From assembly GCA_964397015.1 (NCBI GenBank), contig CAYNHL010000058.1, forward strand, positions 1-21,873: DNA of 21,873 bases, given 5' to 3'. The notes under the pieces were generated by a model, which saw only the letters and a program-made list of their open reading frames with translations, was not told the DNA's origin and did no database searches. This DNA comes from MADRE2 sp964397015 (GTDB lineage Bacteria > Desulfobacterota > Desulfobacteria > Desulfobacterales > Desulfobacteraceae). Each line of letters starts with the position of its first letter. The first letter of the stretch is position 1. This document shows positions 21,569-21,873 of the stretch, in pieces. Made by a program: the position numbers and the translations under genes.

Positions 21569-21873
21569 ATGTCTGACAGACATTTCTTTTTGAAAACTGA
21601 TGTAAAAGTTTTTTACAATGGAAAGATAATAAGGCTTCGAAAAGGTATATGGAATTATAAGGAGATTAGTTTTGACCTTTCAGAGGAACGGCCGGAAATA
21701 CAAAAGGCTATTGTCAGTTTTTTAAAACAAAGAAAATTCGACTTGGAATTAATAGACGTTCTTTGTTCAAAAGACGAGAAAATAGATTTCAATGAAATGA
21801 TGCAGACTTTAAAAGCCAATGATTTCATCTTTGATAAAAAAGGATTAGAAGTAAAAAATTTTCTTAGCGATAT
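21569..21873 (+). CDS. SagC-like cyclodehydratase component, N-terminal part
   Basis: An open frame of 101 codons that runs off the right edge. It starts at an ATG with GAGGTG upstream (MSDRHFFLKTDVKVFYNGK). The early segment RLRKGIWNYKEISFDL resembles the N-terminus of SagC/TOMM leader-peptide-binding proteins (R-x-G-x-W followed by an acidic aliphatic strand), which form the RiPP recognition element feeding the YcaO partner SagD. The rest is helical and charged (IQKAIVSFLKQRKFDLELIDVL). Identification relies heavily on its position after precursor and sagB; the catalytic or E1-like part is not in the window. Confidence 0.68.
   Translation, partial: MSDRHFFLKTDVKVFYNGKIIRLRKGIWNYKEISFDLSEERPEIQKAIVSFLKQRKFDLELIDVLCSKDEKIDFNEMMQTLKANDFIFDKKGLEVKNFLSD

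Noticed and set aside
1..21873. CRISPR arrays, tRNA or rRNA genes
   Set aside because: No regularly spaced repeats, no tRNA cloverleaf or rRNA-like sequence was recognised on reading either strand.

Overview
The window reads as a chromosomal segment of an anaerobic, probably sulfate-reducing deltaproteobacterium (Desulfobacterota, Desulfobacterales-like). This is an inference from the gene set: an hgcAB mercury-methylation pair, an apparent selenocysteine codon in hgcB, a NapH/NapG-like multi-cluster ferredoxin with a DUF362 partner, a CHASE2 adenylate cyclase and many TPR proteins. Most of the window is mid-GC. Two stretches are clearly AT-rich and look acquired: the toxin-antitoxin element at about 4.8-5.85 kb and the peptide-toxin cluster from about 19.9 kb to the right end.

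Layout. 1-1398 (minus): the start of a membrane protein, a membrane-anchored SurA-like chaperone and a small HAD phosphatase. 1458-2417 (plus): a TPR-SPOR envelope protein, overlapping tail to tail with a divergent YchF-like ATPase (minus). 3558-4756 (minus): an MBL-fold hydrolase and the ribosome-assembly protein YhbY. 4828-5850: a VapBC-like toxin-antitoxin pair enclosed by a perfect 32-bp inverted repeat. 5858-7291 (plus): a sigma70-like promoter, hgcA and hgcB. 7296-12590 (minus): a CHASE2-adenylate cyclase and a very large FecR-TPR-beta-barrel protein. 12710-15233 (plus): promoter, tyrosine-rich leader peptide, attenuator, DAHP synthase and an RlmL-type rRNA methyltransferase. 15240-19832 (minus): a glutamine amidotransferase, a NapH-NapG fusion ferredoxin, a Tat-exported DUF362 protein and a GAF/degenerate-GGDEF/PilZ regulator. 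20237-21873 (plus): a streptolysin S-like biosynthetic cluster (precursor, SagB-like dehydrogenase, start of a SagC-like protein) that runs off the window.

Three observations stand out. (1) hgcB has an in-frame TGA at codon 73, which is the position of the conserved Cys73 of HgcB. Reading through gives exactly 95 codons ending in Cys94-Cys95, and the TGA is followed at the right distance by a hairpin with an AGGUCU apical loop, the loop of the E. coli fdhF SECIS. I read this as a selenocysteine HgcB. (2) A 37-codon gene too short for ordinary gene calling encodes a SagA-like precursor ending in eight consecutive cysteines plus Ser-Cys-Thr, directly upstream of sagB- and sagC-like genes. (3) The DAHP synthase gene is preceded by a 26-codon leader peptide with six tyrosines and a strong intrinsic terminator, a classical attenuation layout.

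Gene interplay. HgcA (membrane corrinoid protein) and HgcB (ferredoxin) work as a pair. The cyclase and the FecR-TPR-barrel protein form an operon that may couple envelope sensing to cAMP. The DUF362 and NapH/NapG-like proteins form a probable membrane electron-transfer unit. The sag genes would make and modify a thiazole/oxazole-containing peptide toxin whose remaining genes should lie beyond the right edge.
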